From contig NZ_KZ119600.1 of the NCBI RefSeq assembly GCF_002153425.1, positions 841,704-905,703 of the forward strand: a stretch of DNA of 64,000 nt. The letters run 5' to 3'. Position numbers and translations under genes: made by a program. The stretch comes from Litchfieldia alkalitelluris (GTDB lineage: Bacteria; Bacillota; Bacilli; Bacillales; Salisediminibacteriaceae). Positions 51,834 to 60,145 of the stretch are shown one piece after another. How positions within the stretch are numbered: the stretch's first letter is position 1; each line of letters starts with the position of its first letter. The notes below the pieces were generated by a model. The model ran no database searches. It worked only from the letters and a program-made list of their open reading frames with translations, and had not been told where the DNA came from.

Positions 51834-54164
51834 ATGGATAATGAAAGCGTCAAGAGATTTGCTATTAAATTAGCGAAGGCAGAGAGTGAGTCAGAGGTTT
51901 TAACAATATTGAAGGACTATGGGTACCTTCATGACAAAAGCTGTTGGCAACCGTTTGGGGGGAATGAGAACAATTTTTCCGTGATTGGGGCACAACAAAG
52001 TTCTGCTGATGCTGCCTTAGTGGAGAAACTTATTAACAGCGTAGATGCTGTACTTATAAGAAAAAGCTATGAAAAAAATATTAATCCAGAGAGCCCAAAA
52101 GCGCCAAAAAGTATGCGTGAGGCTATGGATATGTTTTTCTCAGTCCCACAAGGAAAGCTACTAAACATATCAAAGACCGATAGAACCAGCCTATCTCAAA
52201 ATATACAACTCTATGCTTCCGGAAAAAAGAAAAAGCCAAACTATTTCATCGTAGATAGTGGGGAAGGTCAAACCCCTAATCGATTGCCTGATACGATTCT
52301 TTCTATTAGCAAAAATAATAAATTGCGTATTCCATTCGTTCAAGGGAAATTCAATATGGGAGGAACTGGAGTACTTCAGTTTTGCGGAGATCAGAACTTT
52401 CAAGTCATCATTTCAAAGCGCTGTCCTTCGATTCCAGAAAAATATAATCGGATAAATGGGGAACAGGATGATTCTTCTTCCTATTGGGGCGTAACAATTG
52501 TAAGAAGAGGCGCACCAGAAGTGGGAGCAAAAAGTTCATCTTATCAATATTTAGCTCCAAATAATAAAATACTAAGTTTCGAAGCAGACAATTTACCAAT
52601 CTTGCCGAATAATCGTCCATTTGAATGGGGTACATTTATTAAATTGTATGAATACAAACTCAGTGGGTTACGTACAATTGCAACTTTTGACCTTTATTAT
52701 AGATTATCTGTATTACTTCCAAGTGTGGCATTACCAATTCGTATAATTGAAACACGTGATTATAAAGGGCATACATTAGAGACAACATTAACTGGGTTAA
52801 ATGTACGGTTAGAAGAGGACAGGAATAATAATTTAGAAGAGGGTTTTCCGTATCAGAGTCATATTGTGGTCCAAAATAAGAAAATAAACTATTCCTTGTA
52901 TGTATTTAAAGAAGGGAAAGGTTCCAACTATCGTATAAATGAAGGAGTAATTTTTGTTATAAATGGCCAAACCCATGGAAGTATTTCTAAGTCTATTTAT
53001 AAACGAAAAGCAGTTGGTTTGGGATATATCTCAGACTCAGTTTTAGCAGTGCTAGATTGTTCTGACCTTGATCTTCGTTCTCGTGAGGATTTATTTATGA
53101 ACAATAGGGATTCATTAAGGAATGTGGAATTAAAGAAGCAAATTGAGAAGACACTGGAAGAAGATTTCAAAAACAATAAACTATTAAAAGAGTTAAATGA
53201 AAAACGGCGAGAAGATGCCATTAAAAATAAAATTGGTAATTCAAAGCCGATGTCCGATGTTTTAAATAAGCTTATCCATCAATCTGATTCATTAAAGCGG
53301 TTATTACTGTCAGGTACCTCGATTGAATCTGATGAAGATATTCGAAAAAGAAACAAAGGACCTCATCGGAATAAAAGTAACTATAGGGGGAAGCAGTTCC
53401 CAACCTTCTTTGATTTAAAGAATGGGGTAACTGGGAAAGGTCAGTATATAAAAGAAGTACCGAAAAATAGGAGAGCGAGAATCTTATTTAAAACGGATGT
53501 GGAGAATAATTACTTTGGACGGGAATTAAATCCTGGAAGAATTAAACTAACACTTAATGGCGTGAAAGTTCCTAACTATTCAATAACACTATTAGATGGC
53601 ATTGCAGCATTATATATCACTTTACCGTCAAATTGTAGAGTGGGGCAAACGTATAATTATCAGGTTGAAGTAACTGATATTGTGCAGAAAAATCCTTTTG
53701 TTGAGCAGTTCCAAGTATTAGTTAGTCAGCCAGTCAAAATGAGGACTCCTACTAAGAAGAAGAAATCGGTGCTAGAGCCACCGAATGTTTATGACGTGGA
53801 AGAGGGAGAGTGGGAACGACATGGTATGAATGAAAACTCTGTCTTACGCATTATGGAAGCGAGTGAAGGGAAATACGATTTCTATGTCAATGTGAAAAAC
53901 AAATCTCTCCTTTCTGAAATAGAAAATAGCGAAAAAGACAAATCAGAATTAGTAAAGGCTCAATTTAAATTTGGCATGTCCCTAATTGGTCTATCCATTA
54001 TCCAAGCGCATTATAAAGAAGAAAGAGAAGATGATGAGGAAGGGAAAGAACCTGTTGACATCACTAAACAAGTGGATGATACTACAAAACAAATTGCACC
54101 TGTGTTTATACCAATGCTGAAAAGCCTATCCACACTACAACTTGAGGAAGAGAATATTGTGTAA
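51834..54164 (+). CDS. GHKL (HSP90/MutL/MORC-type) ATPase, candidate defence protein
   Basis: 776 aa. All Bergerat-fold motifs are visible: N-box E64-KLI-N68 (ALVEKLINSVDAVL), G1 D141-SGE-G145 (FIVDSGEGQTP) and G2 (GKFNMGGTGVLQFCG, 171-185). A following S5-like or second domain (about 210-400) and a basic linker (about 450-520) precede a C-terminal beta-rich part. GHKL ATPases of the MutL/MORC group have been proposed as parts of restriction systems. It leads a run of a NERD nuclease, a membrane-anchored Mrr-type nuclease and a ParB-like gene on the same strand. The start ATG 51834 follows GGGGGGAGG. Confidence 0.78.
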   Translation: MDNESVKRFAIKLAKAESESEVLTILKDYGYLHDKSCWQPFGGNENNFSVIGAQQSSADAALVEKLINSVDAVLIRKSYEKNINPESPKAPKSMREAMDMFFSVPQGKLLNISKTDRTSLSQNIQLYASGKKKKPNYFIVDSGEGQTPNRLPDTILSISKNNKLRIPFVQGKFNMGGTGVLQFCGDQNFQVIISKRCPSIPEKYNRINGEQDDSSSYWGVTIVRRGAPEVGAKSSSYQYLAPNNKILSFEADNLPILPNNRPFEWGTFIKLYEYKLSGLRTIATFDLYYRLSVLLPSVALPIRIIETRDYKGHTLETTLTGLNVRLEEDRNNNLEEGFPYQSHIVVQNKKINYSLYVFKEGKGSNYRINEGVIFVINGQTHGSISKSIYKRKAVGLGYISDSVLAVLDCSDLDLRSREDLFMNNRDSLRNVELKKQIEKTLEEDFKNNKLLKELNEKRREDAIKNKIGNSKPMSDVLNKLIHQSDSLKRLLLSGTSIESDEDIRKRNKGPHRNKSNYRGKQFPTFFDLKNGVTGKGQYIKEVPKNRRARILFKTDVENNYFGRELNPGRIKLTLNGVKVPNYSITLLDGIAALYITLPSNCRVGQTYNYQVEVTDIVQKNPFVEQFQVLVSQPVKMRTPTKKKKSVLEPPNVYDVEEGEWERHGMNENSVLRIMEASEGKYDFYVNVKNKSLLSEIENSEKDKSELVKAQFKFGMSLIGLSIIQAHYKEEREDDEEGKEPVDITKQVDDTTKQIAPVFIPMLKSLSTLQLEEENIV

Positions 54165-54170
54165 CAAACT

Positions 54171-54195
54171 AACCTCCTATTTATAGGGGGTTTTT
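54171..54195 (+). terminator. Short terminator after the GHKL gene
   Basis: AACCTCCTA and TAGGGGGTT form a short stem ending in TTTTT. It is weak and may allow read-through to the NERD gene. Confidence 0.5.
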
Positions 54196-54386
54196 GAACT
54201 GTGAGAGAAAAACTGTAGATGAATGGCTTTCAAATGTATGATGATTCTTGTTGCTTACTAGGATTCTATATAATAAAAATGGGACTTTCATCCATTAGTT
54301 TTAATGGTACTATTATACTAGATATGGTAATAGAAAATAAAGGCAGGAGTTGAAGTACAATTTTTAACAAAATAAAGCAGCTATTT

Positions 54387-55181
54387 GTGAAAGTAGAGCA
54401 GAAGAACACAAAGAAAACAACAACAAAGAAGACTCAGAAATCATCAACGACACAGAAAAATAATGCCAAATCTATTCGTAAGGGTGAGCTAGGGGAATAT
54501 AAAATAGATATTCAACTGGACCAGCTTCCGAAGGATTGTTTATATTTGAGTGACCTTCTTATCGAGAACCCCAAATCAAAAACAGGATACTCTCAAGTAG
54601 ATCATGTTGTTATTAGCCCTTATGCTATTTTTGTAATTGAAACGAAGAATTATCAAGGGGATATCAAGGGGACTAAAGATAGTCGCCATTGGTATGTGAA
54701 CAATAGATATAAAATGTATAATCCTTTATATCAAAATTATGGTCATCAAAAAGCGTTGGAACAATTATTAGAGGATACGCCTAAGACACCATACATATCT
54801 ATGATCTCTTTTACTATGCGTTGTCGTTTTAACATAGATCCAGATTTAAGAAAAATAGGGTCTAATCAATTGGTAGTTTATGATACGGAGTTATCAGAGT
54901 TTATTGATCGAAAGATACTACGTTTAAAAGCCGAACAGCAACAACCAATTGATGATGAGGCTGTTAAGCTAATCTATGAAACATATAAGAGTGCGAACAT
55001 TACAGACCCTAAAATACGAACTCTTCACACAGAAAAAATCAACAGTAAACCACCTGCTGAATCAACAGCAAAGTGTGGTAAGTGCGGTAAGGTCGTTTCT
55101 GAAAAAGTGAAAGAGTTCTGTGTGGCAAATGATAAAAAGTTTGGTGGAAATGTTTATTGTTTTGAGCATCAAAAGAAGTAG
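54387..55181 (+). CDS. NERD-domain protein (predicted nuclease) with a C-terminal zinc ribbon
   Basis: 264 aa from GTG 54387, but translation may begin at an ATT at 54360, which has AGGAG 10 bases upstream and adds FNKIKQLF. The NERD core is seen in GELGEYKIDIQLDQL, SQVDHVVISPYAIFVIETKN (D, E-x-K) and an aromatic-rich block. A Lys/Thr-rich N-terminus looks like a flexible tail. C-terminal Cys pairs (CGKCGKVV, CVANDKKFGGNVYCFEH) suggest a zinc ribbon. NERD is a nuclease-related fold of the PD-(D/E)XK class, so it may cut nucleic acid. It lies between the GHKL gene and an Mrr-type nuclease gene. Confidence 0.82.
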   Translation: MKVEQKNTKKTTTKKTQKSSTTQKNNAKSIRKGELGEYKIDIQLDQLPKDCLYLSDLLIENPKSKTGYSQVDHVVISPYAIFVIETKNYQGDIKGTKDSRHWYVNNRYKMYNPLYQNYGHQKALEQLLEDTPKTPYISMISFTMRCRFNIDPDLRKIGSNQLVVYDTELSEFIDRKILRLKAEQQQPIDDEAVKLIYETYKSANITDPKIRTLHTEKINSKPPAESTAKCGKCGKVVSEKVKEFCVANDKKFGGNVYCFEHQKK

Positions 55182-55230
55182 AGGTATACATAATTTACAC
55201 CATAGAAAAAATGGAAGCGAGGATAAGTGA

Positions 55231-55905
55231 ATGAACAAAAAAGATAGGAGTAATGTTGCTTCTGTAGTCGCAGGATTATTTTTAATTGGAAGTTTATATT
55301 TATTTTTGATGGTTTTTAACAGTTCGAATTATATGGTGCTACTCGGGATACTTGTAGTTACATTTATCATAAGAATTTTAGTACAGGCTATATTACCAAA
55401 GAAGAAAAAGAAAACTGTTGGTCGAAAGAAAAGGACAAAGCCTCGTTCTTCTGGCAAGGCTAGTGTAGCACAAGATAGCCCTAACCGTTTGAGAGAAGAT
55501 AAAGAGATCATTAAAGACACATTAGAAAACTTATCATGGCGTGAATTCGAAAGACTATGTTTTTTATATTTTAAAGCGAGAGGATATAAGCCAAAGGAAA
55601 CATCAGAAGGCGCTGACGGTGGTGTAGATTTAATTATCTATAATCCTAAAGATAAAGCCTATGAAGCTGTTCAAATCAAACATTATATCCATTCAGGAAA
55701 TCAAATTACTGTTAAGGAAATTAGGGAACTAAACTCAGCGAAGAGAAATCATAAATGTGCATTAAGTAAGTTTATAACCACTACTAGATATACAAATGAA
55801 GCACTAAAACAAGCCGATGTATTCAATGTTGATTGCCATAATATAGATTGGGTGAGAAATAATATAGTAAAGTGGCAGGAAGTGCAAAAGAAGAAAATTA
55901 GTTAA
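55231..55905 (+). CDS. Membrane-anchored Mrr-type restriction endonuclease
   Basis: 224 aa. Two membrane helices near the N-terminus (SVVAGLFLIGSLYLFLMVF, YMVLLGILVVTFIIRILVQA) are followed by a basic region, then an Mrr_cat domain: LSWREFERLCFLYFKARGY, GADGGVDLII, and the Q-x-K motif AVQIKHYIHSGNQ. This is the architecture of Mrr-like enzymes that cleave DNA. The membrane anchor suggests action at the cell surface, for example on incoming phage DNA (inference). It is 49 bp downstream of the NERD gene. Confidence 0.85.
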   Translation: MNKKDRSNVASVVAGLFLIGSLYLFLMVFNSSNYMVLLGILVVTFIIRILVQAILPKKKKKTVGRKKRTKPRSSGKASVAQDSPNRLREDKEIIKDTLENLSWREFERLCFLYFKARGYKPKETSEGADGGVDLIIYNPKDKAYEAVQIKHYIHSGNQITVKEIRELNSAKRNHKCALSKFITTTRYTNEALKQADVFNVDCHNIDWVRNNIVKWQEVQKKKIS

Positions 55906-55946
55906 AAGAGGAGATCAAGCTTATCTTTAATATAGTATAGGACAAT

Positions 55947-55996
55947 CTCACCACCTCATATCCTTCATAATAACATCAGGAATATGAGGTGGTGAG
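55947..55996. promoter_or_regulatory. 15-bp inverted repeat hiding the ribosome site of the ParB-like gene
   Basis: CTCACCACCTCATAT (55947-55961) and ATATGAGGTGGTGAG (55982-55996) are perfectly complementary, with a 20-nt loop. The right arm contains GAGGTGGTGAG, the Shine-Dalgarno region of the ATG at 56002. It may be an operator for the ParB-like protein, an RNA switch, or both. Confidence 0.7.
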
Positions 55997-56001
55997 AGGA
56001 A

Positions 56002-56826
56002 ATGGCTAATAATAGTGTTCGATTATCGTTAGTAAGACTGAAAGATATTATTCCTATATATACAGAGAGTGTCTCTAAGAAGTCACTTTCTGTTATGATT
56101 AACACTTTAAAACAAGGTGATGATTTTGAGTGCAAGATGGTTACTGAGAAAGATAAGGAGGGGAAGCATTGGCTAAAATATGGGTATAGTCAATACCTAG
56201 CTTATATGGAAGTATTATCTCTAGAAGATGAAGTTACTTGTCTTGAAAAGCCATACTCTAACCAGACGAAACAAAGAATTGATATATTGAGAAATATGTT
56301 TGGAAATAACAAAAGCGCATGGGTTGATAAACATAAAATAATTTGTGATTTGGTTGAGAAAAATAAAAGTTTAATATTTATTGCAAATGAAGTTGGTGTC
56401 TCAAAAAAAGATATTGAACAGTACTTAGTTCACCCTGATATCCCATCTTGGGTAATAGATGCAGCAGTAAAAAATAATGCTAGTTTTATAACAATAGAAA
56501 ATGTAAGAAAACTAGAGCTACCTGTTAGCATAAAACATTGGTTATATAAAAAAGCTGTTAGAAAGAGGAATGACGGCCGCTTAACTCATGATAAACTAGA
56601 AAAGGTTAAATGGTTGTTAATTCTTGAGAAGTTTTCGAAGTTAAACAATTTACAGAAAAAAAACATGGTTGAAGAAGCATTTTATTTCAGAGAAAAACTG
56701 GAGAATGTTTGGTTGGAAGCAATTGAGGGACTTGAATATAAATATGATTTTTCAAATCTCTCTTATTCTTTTTCACCAAGAAGTAAAACAAAAGAAAAGA
56801 AATTGATTGTTCTCCACAAAAAGTAA
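56002..56826 (+). CDS. ParB-like protein (ParB N-terminal-type fold plus HTH)
   Basis: 274 aa. The N-terminal part (RLSLVRLKDIIPIYTESVS, KHWLKYGYSQYLAYMEVLSL) resembles a ParB/Srx domain, with the region after it holding an HTH (FIANEVGVSKKDIEQYLVHP) and a helical C-terminus. ParB-like proteins use CTP or act as nucleases or regulators in defence loci. Lack of the classic GERRxxA box makes the assignment tentative. The gene is preceded by a hairpin covering its ribosome site. It could regulate the GHKL-NERD-Mrr set. Confidence 0.55.
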   Translation: MANNSVRLSLVRLKDIIPIYTESVSKKSLSVMINTLKQGDDFECKMVTEKDKEGKHWLKYGYSQYLAYMEVLSLEDEVTCLEKPYSNQTKQRIDILRNMFGNNKSAWVDKHKIICDLVEKNKSLIFIANEVGVSKKDIEQYLVHPDIPSWVIDAAVKNNASFITIENVRKLELPVSIKHWLYKKAVRKRNDGRLTHDKLEKVKWLLILEKFSKLNNLQKKNMVEEAFYFREKLENVWLEAIEGLEYKYDFSNLSYSFSPRSKTKEKKLIVLHKK

Positions 56827-56858
56827 ATAAAAGAGGAAATAGGGAAAGGACAAAAACC

Positions 56859-57227
56859 ATGACTAACTGCATTTTTTGCACTAAAAATCTTGAAATAGTC
56901 CTCCAAAACAACCTAGCCTTCGCCATCTACGACAAATACGCTGTCAATAAAGGGCATCTGCTAATTATTCCGAAACGTCATGTCAGCGACTTTTTTGAGA
57001 CGACCTTTGAGGAAAGGGAGGCCATTAATAGTCTACTTGAAGACGGGAATAGGCTGCTAGACGAGAAATTCCAACCAGACGGTTATAATATTGGAATTAA
57101 CGTTGGTGAGACAGCTGGACAGACTATTTTCCATGTACATGTTCATTTAATCCCAAGATATACTGGTGACATGAAAGATCCTAGAGGTGGCGTTCGTGGC
57201 GTCATTCCAGAAAAGCAAAAATATTAA
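56859..57227 (+). CDS. HIT-family nucleotide hydrolase/transferase
   Basis: 122 aa. The histidine triad is HVHVHLIPRY with upstream GYNIGINVGETAGQTIFH, and CIFC starts the protein, as in Hint/HIT enzymes. These act on nucleoside monophosphate conjugates. It begins 33 bp after the ParB-like gene, after AAAGGA. Its position before a PLD-DEAD helicase suggests a shared role. Its own terminator at 57233 separates the two. Confidence 0.92.
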   Translation: MTNCIFCTKNLEIVLQNNLAFAIYDKYAVNKGHLLIIPKRHVSDFFETTFEEREAINSLLEDGNRLLDEKFQPDGYNIGINVGETAGQTIFHVHVHLIPRYTGDMKDPRGGVRGVIPEKQKY

Positions 57228-57232
57228 CCTAG

Positions 57233-57263
57233 CCCTTTTGAAGAATCTTCAAAAGGGATTTTT
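57233..57263 (+). terminator. Terminator after the HIT gene
   Basis: CCCTTTTGAAGA and TCTTCAAAAGGG, perfect 12-bp arms, followed by ATTTTTC. Confidence 0.88.
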
Positions 57264-57350
57264 CATGTCAAAATACTGGTAGATCCTTCCTAGTACATAC
57301 GCTCTATGATAAACTGTTAAATATATACATATTATTTGAGGGTGTTGAGA

Positions 57351-59777
57351 ATGAGCAAAGTCCATTTAATAACGGAAGCATTAATTGAAGAGATAACAAA
57401 GGCAATCGATAAAGCTGATTCGATCTATATATTAACTTCATTTGTAATGAAATCCGGGGTGGATATTCTTAAGAAGCCCTTGCAAAGAGCTGTGGAGCGA
57501 GATGCTGAAATAAAAGTATGTACGGGTGACTACTTATTTGTTACACAGCCTGAGGCACTTCAAAATCTAACGAACATTAGTGAAAAAATCGAGGTTCGTT
57601 TATATAAAAGTAACGGAAAATCTTTTCACCCAAAAGCTTATCTTTTTCAGTACGGAGATGATGATGGCTCGTTAATTATTGGCTCATCAAACATGTCAAG
57701 ATCTGCTTATACCCATGGTGTTGAGTGGAACTTAATGATGAATTCAGAAACATCTATTGATACATACGAAAAAGCAGTAAGGGAGTTCATGAAGCTATTC
57801 CTACATGAACAGACTGTGCCAATCAATGATGAGACAATAGGTGAATATAAAAAACTATACGACCAATACCATCGTGAAAATCCAAATCTAATAAGGACAT
57901 GGACAAAAGCAGAAGAAACGGAATTAATGATTCCAAAAACACAAGATACCAAAACTGTGGAAATAGTTAAAGAAACACAAGAAAACTATGGCCCAATTTC
58001 ACCAAGGCATGCTCAGATCGAAGCGTTGGAAGCACTTGAAATTGTAAAAGAAGAAGGTTATGAAAAGGCAATGTGCGTAATGGCTACTGGTCTAGGAAAA
58101 ACCTATTTAGCGGGCTTTTTTGCACAAGACTATAATCGTATATTATTCATTGCTCACACGGAGGAAATTTTAAAACAAGCTAAACGATCCTTTCAACATA
58201 TTATGCCGGAACGTATTTATGGAATCTATAATGGCACAACAAAAGAACACAGAGCGGATACCGTCTTTGCTTCGATATTTACATTAGCTAACGAAAGACA
58301 TTTGAATAAGTTTAAAGAAAATAGTTTTGATTTAATCATAATAGATGAATTTCACCATGCTGCAGCAAAGTCATATCAGCGGGTTTTAGATTATTTTCAG
58401 CCAGATTTTTTACTAGGTATTACAGCAACACCAGACCGTATGGATGGCAAGGACGTTTATGGGATTTGTGATGGTAATGTAGCTTATCAACTGCATTTTA
58501 TTGAAGCGATTCAACGACAATGGTTAGCTCCATTCCATTATATTGGTGTCTATGATGAAACAGATTACTCTCAGATTACATGGCTAGGTAGTCGTTATGA
58601 CGAAGAAGAATTATTAAGGGCTCAACTAAGAGAGGACATGGCACAGAAGATCTTTGAGAGTTGGGAAAAACATAAGCAAACTCGTACTCTTGGTTTTTGT
58701 TCTTCCATCAAGCAAGCGAACTTCCTGGCTAATTATTTCAAATCTAAAGGTGTTCGAGCAACGAGTCTACACTCTCAAGGAAGTGAAATCCCTCGTGCAG
58801 AAGCTATCAAAATGATTGAAAACGACCAACTAGAGATTATTTTTACAGTGGATCTATTCAACGAAGGTACAGACATTCCTTCCCTAGATACCCTTTTATT
58901 TGTTCGTCCGACAGAATCATTAACAATTTTTACGCAACAGATTGGGAGGGGACTGCGGTTAGCTGATGGTAAAAAACATTGTACTATTATTGATCTCATT
59001 GGAAATTATCGGAATGCTGATAACAAATTAAGCCTTCTTGATACGAGAACTGCTGATGAAAGGAAGAAGAGTGCTGATGCAATTCCACAAGTACCTGAAA
59101 ACTGTTTTGCAGATTTTGATTTAGATGTTATTAACCTTATCAATGAGCTTAGGAAAAAACGACAACCAAGAAAAGAACAGTTACGCCATGCGTACTTAGA
59201 CTTGAAGATGGAGTTGGGGAGAAGGCCCTCCTATCTTGAGCTACATTTATATGGAGATTCCAACGCAGTTGAATACTATCAAGAATTTAAGTCTTACATT
59301 GGATTCTTATACTGGGCTGAAGAATTGGACAAGCATGAGGAAGAAGTATTCAAAGCGAATGAAGCATGGTTGAAGGAAGTAGAAAGAACTGGAATGTCCA
59401 AGAGTTATAAAATGATAGTCCTATCTTATATGCTCAGCCGTGGCTTAGATGGTTGGTTATCCCCAGTGACACCAGAAGAGACAGCATCTTATTTTCATAA
59501 ATACTTAACGGCTAAAGAGTATCGAAAAAGAATCGACTTTTCTGATAAACAAGGAAAACGTTTATGGGATTATGATAAAAACAAAGTGGCTAAGCTGATA
59601 GCAGATATGCCTATGAGTAAATGGAGCGGTAGTTCAAAAGGTTTGTTAACATTTGAAGGTGGAGTTTTTAGACCCGCTTTTGATGTTGAACCGGGGCATA
59701 ATGAAACATTGTATGAGTGGACAAAAGAGATTTGCGAGTATAGATTGCATCGGTATTTTGAGAGGAAGAGCAATTGA
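57351..59777 (+). CDS. PLD-domain DEAD/DEAH helicase, predicted defence protein
   Basis: 808 aa from ATG 57351 (GAGGGTG upstream). The N-terminal PLD-like nuclease domain has SFHPKAYLF and GSSNMSRSAY (H-x-K and a downstream S/N). The superfamily II helicase core has Walker A (GLGKTYLAGFFA), DEFHH (LIIIDEFHHAA), ITATPDRMDG, and the RecA2 motifs LFNEGTDIPSLDTLLFVRPT and QQIGRGLRLADGK. The C-terminal region of about 230 residues is helical, as in DUF3427-type helicases. PLD-helicase fusions are common in restriction and defence loci. Confidence 0.88.
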   Translation: MSKVHLITEALIEEITKAIDKADSIYILTSFVMKSGVDILKKPLQRAVERDAEIKVCTGDYLFVTQPEALQNLTNISEKIEVRLYKSNGKSFHPKAYLFQYGDDDGSLIIGSSNMSRSAYTHGVEWNLMMNSETSIDTYEKAVREFMKLFLHEQTVPINDETIGEYKKLYDQYHRENPNLIRTWTKAEETELMIPKTQDTKTVEIVKETQENYGPISPRHAQIEALEALEIVKEEGYEKAMCVMATGLGKTYLAGFFAQDYNRILFIAHTEEILKQAKRSFQHIMPERIYGIYNGTTKEHRADTVFASIFTLANERHLNKFKENSFDLIIIDEFHHAAAKSYQRVLDYFQPDFLLGITATPDRMDGKDVYGICDGNVAYQLHFIEAIQRQWLAPFHYIGVYDETDYSQITWLGSRYDEEELLRAQLREDMAQKIFESWEKHKQTRTLGFCSSIKQANFLANYFKSKGVRATSLHSQGSEIPRAEAIKMIENDQLEIIFTVDLFNEGTDIPSLDTLLFVRPTESLTIFTQQIGRGLRLADGKKHCTIIDLIGNYRNADNKLSLLDTRTADERKKSADAIPQVPENCFADFDLDVINLINELRKKRQPRKEQLRHAYLDLKMELGRRPSYLELHLYGDSNAVEYYQEFKSYIGFLYWAEELDKHEEEVFKANEAWLKEVERTGMSKSYKMIVLSYMLSRGLDGWLSPVTPEETASYFHKYLTAKEYRKRIDFSDKQGKRLWDYDKNKVAKLIADMPMSKWSGSSKGLLTFEGGVFRPAFDVEPGHNETLYEWTKEICEYRLHRYFERKSN

Positions 59778-59804
59778 TATAGCATTAATAAATGGGGGAA
59801 AAAT

Positions 59805-60113
59805 ATGAGCGAAAAAGATGATTTTATTAAATGGTTGGAAAATAATACTGATTTATCAGACAGTAGTATAGGTAAATACTCAGGGGCTATTAATACTATC
59901 TCGAGAGAACTAAAAAACAATAGTATAATTGAAGGAACTTTATATAATGGTTATAACTTAGTTGAAGTCGTTGAGTTAAAAGATATATATTTTTCTGTTA
60001 ATCAATTTATTGAAAAAGATAAGAGAGGGAATAGAATGTATAGTAGGGCGTTTACATATTATATAGAATTTTTAAAGTATGAACGGGATAGAAACAATAG
60101 CAATAAAAAATAA
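59805..60113 (+). CDS. Small protein, 102 aa, with a core-binding-like domain
   Basis: Start ATG 59805, 27 bp after the helicase gene, with GGGGGA upstream. The sequence (FIKWLENNTDLSDSSIGKYS, GAINTISRELKNNS) resembles helical SAM-like/core-binding domains found at the N-terminus of some restriction enzymes and integrases. It probably belongs to the helicase unit. It may be a truncated remnant, since such domains usually precede a catalytic part. Confidence 0.6.
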   Translation: MSEKDDFIKWLENNTDLSDSSIGKYSGAINTISRELKNNSIIEGTLYNGYNLVEVVELKDIYFSVNQFIEKDKRGNRMYSRAFTYYIEFLKYERDRNNSNKK

Positions 60114-60140
60114 CCTTATTCAGTGATAAGGTTATTCTTT
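60109..60140. terminator. Bidirectional terminator between convergent genes
   Basis: AATAACCTTAT (60109-60119) and ATAAGGTTATT (60126-60136), A run on the left, CTTTTG on the right. Confidence 0.85.
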
Positions 60141-60145
60141 TGTAA

